Below are positions 6,676 through 9,826 of a stretch of DNA of 9,826 nt, piece by piece (position 1 is the stretch's first letter; every line of letters begins with the position of its first letter). The stretch is from positions 1 through 9,826 of the forward strand of contig JADFXZ010000078.1 of the NCBI GenBank assembly GCA_015233265.1, given 5' to 3'. The translations under genes and the position numbers were made by a program. The notes under the pieces were generated by a model. It had not been told where the DNA came from. It saw only the letters and a list, made by a program, of their open reading frames with translations, and ran no database searches. The DNA comes from Nitrospirota bacterium (GTDB lineage: Bacteria; Nitrospirota; Thermodesulfovibrionia; Thermodesulfovibrionales; Magnetobacteriaceae).

Positions 6676-6825
6676 CTTAGAACCTCCTCCATCGCTCAGG
6701 GGGCGGCCTGCCGCAGTGTGATACCCGCGTTGCCGTCGTTAATTGAAAAAACCGGCCCCTTCGCTATCCAGATAATTGTTCGGAGACAAAGCCTCCTGAC
6801 GTCTTACAACTACTTTATTTTACTG

Positions 6826-8085
6826 CTACTTATCAAAATAATTAATAACTATACCAGTTGGTATCTTAGGATAAAAGTACGTTGACTTGGGCGGCATTCT
6901 AAGGCCTGCCCGCGCCACCATCTCAATGTCCGCAACGCGCGTTGGATTGAGGAAAAAGGCCGCGTCGTATTTTTGAGCTTTCTGAGCGGCTTGCCCATCA
7001 TCTTGTTGCCGCCCGCCCTCAATCATCGCAATTGTCTTAACCACATCCATCTCATATCCGAATTCACTGACATTATACAACTTTTTGAAAATTATTTCAT
7101 GCAATATAATTACATCTATATCGAGGACGCCTGAGGGGGGCTGCCCCTTGTATCGAAGTTCGTAAAATTGTCCGTTTGCGTCGAGCATTCCAAAGGTGCG
7201 TTTCTTATTTGCTATGGCCTTGATTATATCTGTGTCCGGGGCAAGTCTGGTAACATCGAAATCTTCGTTTAGTAAATCAATCGCCCCCGCTGGCAGCTTT
7301 GACAGCAGTCTGTGCGTAGGTTTGATAGTTATCCCCTCGTCTGCGACATTTACAAGCAGCATCAGCACGTAGTTATATGCGGCGTCTGAATCGCCTGAGC
7401 CTTCTTTCATGAGCTTCTGATATTTAAGTGCGGTTTCATATCTGTGATGACCATCGGCGATAAATATATCTTTTCCCGCGATGCCGGCGCTGATTCGCTC
7501 GGTAAGACGCGGGTCGCTGACAATCCAGCACTTATGGCAGTTAGAGTCGTCGTCGGTGAATTCGATATATGGCCGTTGTGCAAGGATAGCGCCGAGGCAA
7601 TCGGTTATCTTGCACTCAGGGTTATCATAGAGGGAAAAAATCGGGCTGGTGTTAGCCCTGCATATACGAAGCAGATTAAACCTATCCTCTTTGGGTTTAG
7701 AATGAGTCATCTCGTGCGGGAAGATACCCTTGCCCGGCTGCGCCAGTTTAACGGCGGCAAATATGCCCCGCATCGTCTTTTTTTGCCCATAGGATGTATA
7801 GACAGTTTCATAGAGAAAGTAGGCCGGTCTGTCCTGAAACTTTATAATGCCCTCTTGCATCCACTTTCTGAGACTCTCTGAGGCCAAAAGATATTTTGTC
7901 ATAGAGCCGCCGTCAGTGGAGGTCTCCATGCCGCAGTCCACGCGCGCAATGTTATACGGGCTTCGGTCATAGAGCCTCTGGAGCATATTACCGGATATAA
8001 TATCATAGGGCGGCGCTGTAACGTCATACATCGAGACCTTCTCGGGGTCATACAACAAACCTTTAAACGGAATCGCTTTAGTCAA
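6826..8085 (-). CDS. DUF1015 family protein
   Basis: This 419-residue protein matches the conserved DUF1015 (PF06245) family, whose biochemical role I cannot state with confidence. Family motifs in order are IPFKGLLYDPEKV (5-17), TAPPYDIIS (23-31), LYDRSPYNIARVD (38-50), FPHEMTHSKPKEDR (122-135), RANTSPIFSLYD (143-154), the signature IADGHHRYETAL (209-220) and PTHRL (256-260). The histidine and acidic residues of IADGHHRYE suggest a metal or catalytic site, which is inference. There is no signal peptide or membrane segment. The start is TTG (8085-8083), supported by GAGGT about 5 nt upstream, by the family N-terminus and by the absence of an in-frame ATG before Met19. It is the first gene of a minus-strand series with gap and pgk, but a 150-bp gap separates it from gap, so a shared operon is probable rather than proven. 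Confidence 0.9.
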   Translation of the reverse strand: MTKAIPFKGLLYDPEKVSMYDVTAPPYDIISGNMLQRLYDRSPYNIARVDCGMETSTDGGSMTKYLLASESLRKWMQEGIIKFQDRPAYFLYETVYTSYGQKKTMRGIFAAVKLAQPGKGIFPHEMTHSKPKEDRFNLLRICRANTSPIFSLYDNPECKITDCLGAILAQRPYIEFTDDDSNCHKCWIVSDPRLTERISAGIAGKDIFIADGHHRYETALKYQKLMKEGSGDSDAAYNYVLMLLVNVADEGITIKPTHRLLSKLPAGAIDLLNEDFDVTRLAPDTDIIKAIANKKRTFGMLDANGQFYELRYKGQPPSGVLDIDVIILHEIIFKKLYNVSEFGYEMDVVKTIAMIEGGRQQDDGQAAQKAQKYDAAFFLNPTRVADIEMVARAGLRMPPKSTYFYPKIPTGIVINYFDK

Positions 8086-8116
8086 GTTAACCTCACTGGT
8101 CGTTTTCTAAAGCGCT

Positions 8117-8146
8117 ATTATAGCATTGCGGGGTAGGCAATTACAA
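8117..8146 (-). promoter_or_regulatory. Sigma70-type promoter of DUF1015 (gap-pgk cluster)
   Basis: On the minus strand, TTGTAA (8146-8141) is followed after 18 bp by a perfect TATAAT (8122-8117). The predicted start at about 8110 leaves a leader of about 25 nt before the TTG start codon. Confidence 0.65.
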
Positions 8147-8304
8147 ATCTATAGTTTCGGCAGAATATCTGGCAGGCTGATTCAGCAGAAACGGCTTGAG
8201 CTTACTGAAAGATGAGGGTCTGGATGAATAGAAATACTTTAGTTTAGAAGATTCGACGTCAAAACTATTAATTATTAGTATGTTATGATGATTAATATTA
8301 TGAG

Positions 8305-8360
8305 ATATATTCTATAAGGCGTTACCGATGCGTAACACTCATATATTTGAGAGAATATAT
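8305..8360. repeat. Nested inverted repeats in the intergenic region
   Basis: Outer arms ATATATTCT (8305-8313) and AGAATATAT (8352-8360) are perfect complements. Between them sits GTTAC (8321-8325) with GTAAC (8332-8336) around a 6-nt loop, and CTCA/TGAG flanks 8338-8351. The arms are short and AT-rich, so chance is possible. The position, just upstream of the candidate promoter, would suit a regulator site or a structured element. Confidence 0.4.
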
Positions 8361-8370
8361 AATTAATAGA

Positions 8371-8400
8371 TTGACATATTGAATACTATGGTAGTAAACT
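8371..8400 (+). promoter_or_regulatory. Candidate promoter of the RelA/SpoT-domain gene
   Basis: A perfect TTGACA (8371-8376) is followed after 18 bp by TAAACT (8395-8400), 4 of 6 matches to TATAAT. It would give a leader of about 200 nt before ATG 8606, or about 120 nt before ATG 8527. Confidence 0.45.
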
Positions 8401-8515
8401 TATATTTCATGGTTTAATCTATGGATACATGTTTAATGAGGACATGGGGCTGGAATGTGCAATATAGGTGATTGGCGTTGCCTTCACATAATGTTTCTTA
8501 TATCAATGTCTTACT

Positions 8516-8544
8516 GGAGAGGTGATATGTTGCTGAGAGATTGA
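8516..8544 (+). other. Strong ribosome binding site with a five-codon ORF (MLLRD)
   Basis: GGAGAGGTGAT (8516-8526) is the best Shine-Dalgarno sequence in this intergenic region and stands directly before ATG 8527. That frame encodes only MLLRD and stops at TGA 8542-8544. It could be a leader peptide or, more likely in my reading, the original start site of the downstream gene after loss of frame. Confidence 0.35.
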
Positions 8545-8552
8545 CGAGTGTG

Positions 8553-8585
8553 AAAGAACATATAAAAAAGAACATATAAAAAAGA
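8553..8585 (+). repeat. 14-nt tandem duplication at the 5' end of the RelA/SpoT-domain gene
   Basis: GAACATATAAAAAA occurs twice in direct tandem (8556-8569 and 8570-8583), and the 14-nt period extends over 8553-8585. Because 14 is not a multiple of 3, the copy number changes the reading frame that joins the gene to upstream sequence. Confidence 0.85.
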
Positions 8586-8605
8586 TAGAAAGAGACTTAA
8601 AGATT

Positions 8606-9823
8606 ATGCTTTCAGTAATCGATGAAAAGATAAAGGCTGACTTTTGTGAAAAAAATATTAAGGTGTACTTAACAAAAACAAGAATAAAATCATCAGAAAG
8701 TGCCTTTTTAAAAATAAAAAAGGATAATGGCAGGACTGGATTAACCGATATAAAGGACTATGCTGGTTATAGGATATTATGCTTTTTTGAACAGGATATT
8801 GTTAGAGTTCATGAATACATATATGATACATTTTCTAAGGACAGAAAATTTCAGCTAATAGAAATAAAAGTCTTTAATTGGGCTAAGTTTTATGACAGCA
8901 TTAAACCATCTGCTACAGATGGTTTATATATCACTAATAGGTTAAAAGGTTCAGGTTATAAATCTGTCCACTATATTCTTGAGTGCGATGATGGACAGCA
9001 CTATATTGAAATTCAATTAAGAACATTGGTTCAGGATGTATGGGGAGAGTTGGAACATCATATGGCTTATAAGCAGGGAAATGTTAATGAACATATTAAT
9101 GATAGCTTTGTGTTGCTCGCAAAACGGCTGGAGACGATAGATAATCTATTATCAAATCTTAACGACATAAAAGAAAAAGAGCATAAAATGCGAATGTTTG
9201 CTTTAGGCTTGAGAGGTCCAACTTTCTATTTGGATTATGAGGCAAATATCTTGCCTGAGTTCTTTTCACATAATGTAGATGCAAAAAAGGCTTTTATAGA
9301 ATATGAAATGCATTGCAAAAGTATTGGTTCAAATGCAAAGAAGGTCTGGTATGATAAGGCGAAAGCTCTATATGATGAGTTGGAACATTTTACTCACGAC
9401 AGGCTTGCCGATCGTGTTAATAAAGCTGATACCGTCGAAAGGGCAAAGATTACGTATTTGCTGGAAATGGAAAGGGCATTTCTACATTTCTATGAAGGAG
9501 AGCTTGATAAAGCTACTGATATATATAATTCAAAAGAAATTCAACGATATTCTGATAGATATGTCGTAAATTTCCGTTTAGGTGAAATTTCTTTTATACA
9601 AGGCAATATTGAAATTGCATTAGAATATTTTGACAGATGTGAAGATATATTGGATGATAATTCAGGCAATACGGCAAACACAACAGGCATCTCTAATCAT
9701 AGAAACAGATATGATGTAAAAAGAAAGCTGTCTACGATTTATTGGCTGCTTGGCCAGGAATATATTGATATTTGCGTATTCCGGCGAAACCGTCCACCTG
9801 TTCCGGTCATGTCGACCACCTGA
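8606..9823 (+). CDS. RelA/SpoT-type synthetase-domain protein with TPR-like C-terminus, disrupted at the 3' end
   Basis: The N-terminal half is a RelA/SpoT nucleotide pyrophosphokinase domain (PF04607): RIKSSES (26-32), DYAGYRILCFFEQD (51-64; Asp51 is the likely Mg ligand), GSGYKSVHY (115-123) and EIQLRTLVQDVWGELEHH (135-152; Glu135 is the likely catalytic base). There is no HD hydrolase domain, so it would only synthesise. Domains of this class make (p)ppGpp, or act as toxSAS toxins that make (p)ppApp or modify tRNA. Residues about 195-385 are helical with TPR-like pairs, for example FRLGEISFIQGNIEIALEYFDRC. The last 14 residues or so, FRRNRPPVPVMSTT, derive from GC-rich repeats typical of mobile DNA, so the natural C-terminus is probably lost. 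ATG 8606 has only a weak ribosome binding site. The frame is open upstream to 8537 without a standard start, so the N-terminus may be truncated too. The gene is AT-rich compared with the rest of the window, suggesting transfer. Confidence 0.82.
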   Translation: MLSVIDEKIKADFCEKNIKVYLTKTRIKSSESAFLKIKKDNGRTGLTDIKDYAGYRILCFFEQDIVRVHEYIYDTFSKDRKFQLIEIKVFNWAKFYDSIKPSATDGLYITNRLKGSGYKSVHYILECDDGQHYIEIQLRTLVQDVWGELEHHMAYKQGNVNEHINDSFVLLAKRLETIDNLLSNLNDIKEKEHKMRMFALGLRGPTFYLDYEANILPEFFSHNVDAKKAFIEYEMHCKSIGSNAKKVWYDKAKALYDELEHFTHDRLADRVNKADTVERAKITYLLEMERAFLHFYEGELDKATDIYNSKEIQRYSDRYVVNFRLGEISFIQGNIEIALEYFDRCEDILDDNSGNTANTTGISNHRNRYDVKRKLSTIYWLLGQEYIDICVFRRNRPPVPVMSTT

Positions 9824-9826
9824 GAA
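9766..9826. mobile_element. Putative terminus of an insertion sequence (IS21-like?), continuing past the window edge
   Basis: Base composition changes sharply from the AT-rich gene to GC-rich DNA at about 9776. Two tandem 22-nt units follow, 9779-9800 and 9801-9822, both of the form TTCCGG-9 nt-CCACCTG with GTC or GAC before the CC. Multiple terminal repeats of this size are typical of IS21-family ends, and such ends begin with TG, as at 9766. The family and exact boundary are inference, because only about 60 bp is visible. Confidence 0.5.

Larger units (their letters stand above)
8147..8605. other. AT-rich intergenic region, no confident gene
   Basis: This stretch of about 460 bp separates divergent genes. 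From 8150 to 8240 the base composition is balanced, with short interrupted frames: an IQQKRLELTE-like stretch ends in a stop, and skipping one base would continue it as LTEDEGLDE. This may be a gene remnant, but I recognise nothing. From 8250 onward it is very AT-rich, with a small nested inverted repeat (8305-8360), a candidate promoter (8371-8400), a ribosome-binding-site and start-codon pair for a five-codon peptide at 8516-8544, and a 14-nt tandem duplication (8553-8585). Confidence 0.6.

Noticed and set aside
6735..6800. T-run after GGGGCCGG (minus strand, about 6750) as a terminator between DUF1015 and gap
   Set aside because: The GC-rich arm has no complementary partner nearby; the only small stem, GGAGG…TCTCC, is not followed by a U-tract.

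Overview
The window is bacterial DNA. Genes are dense on both strands, with Shine-Dalgarno-type start sites, sigma70-like promoters and mixed base composition. I cannot name the organism. The combination of a stand-alone gap-pgk pair, DUF1015, MORN and ankyrin repeat proteins and a nucleotidyltransferase pair would fit an anaerobic Gram-negative lineage such as Nitrospirota or a former deltaproteobacterium. That is inference only.

Layout. (a) 1-2507, plus strand: the 3' part of an adenine deaminase gene (5' end outside the window), followed 3 bases later by an exported MORN-repeat protein. (b) 2560-3160, plus strand: a small two-gene module made of a helical protein of 62 residues and a DUF6036/AbiEii-like nucleotidyltransferase. 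The genes overlap by 56 bases, a perfect 16-bp inverted repeat spans the overlap, and the second gene carries a frameshift near its 3' end. (c) 3162-4162, minus strand: an ankyrin-repeat protein with its own promoter, ending 1 base from the nucleotidyltransferase stop. (d) 4163-4456: a mostly non-coding gap with one possible small membrane protein and the pgk terminator. (e) 4466-8146, minus strand: a promoter, then DUF1015, gap (GAPDH) and pgk (phosphoglycerate kinase). (f) 8147-8605: an AT-rich intergenic stretch with a candidate promoter, small inverted repeats and a 14-nt tandem duplication. (g) 8606-9823, plus strand: an AT-rich RelA/SpoT-type synthetase domain with a TPR-like C-terminal region. 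Its last residues run into GC-rich DNA carrying 22-nt tandem repeats that look like the terminus of an insertion sequence.

The core is housekeeping metabolism: purine salvage, and the two glycolytic or gluconeogenic steps that interconvert glyceraldehyde-3-phosphate and 3-phosphoglycerate. The accessory parts sit between and beside it. The most notable ones are the leaderless, overlapping nucleotidyltransferase pair with its hairpin, and the alarmone-synthetase/TPR gene, which looks horizontally acquired and appears damaged at both ends.
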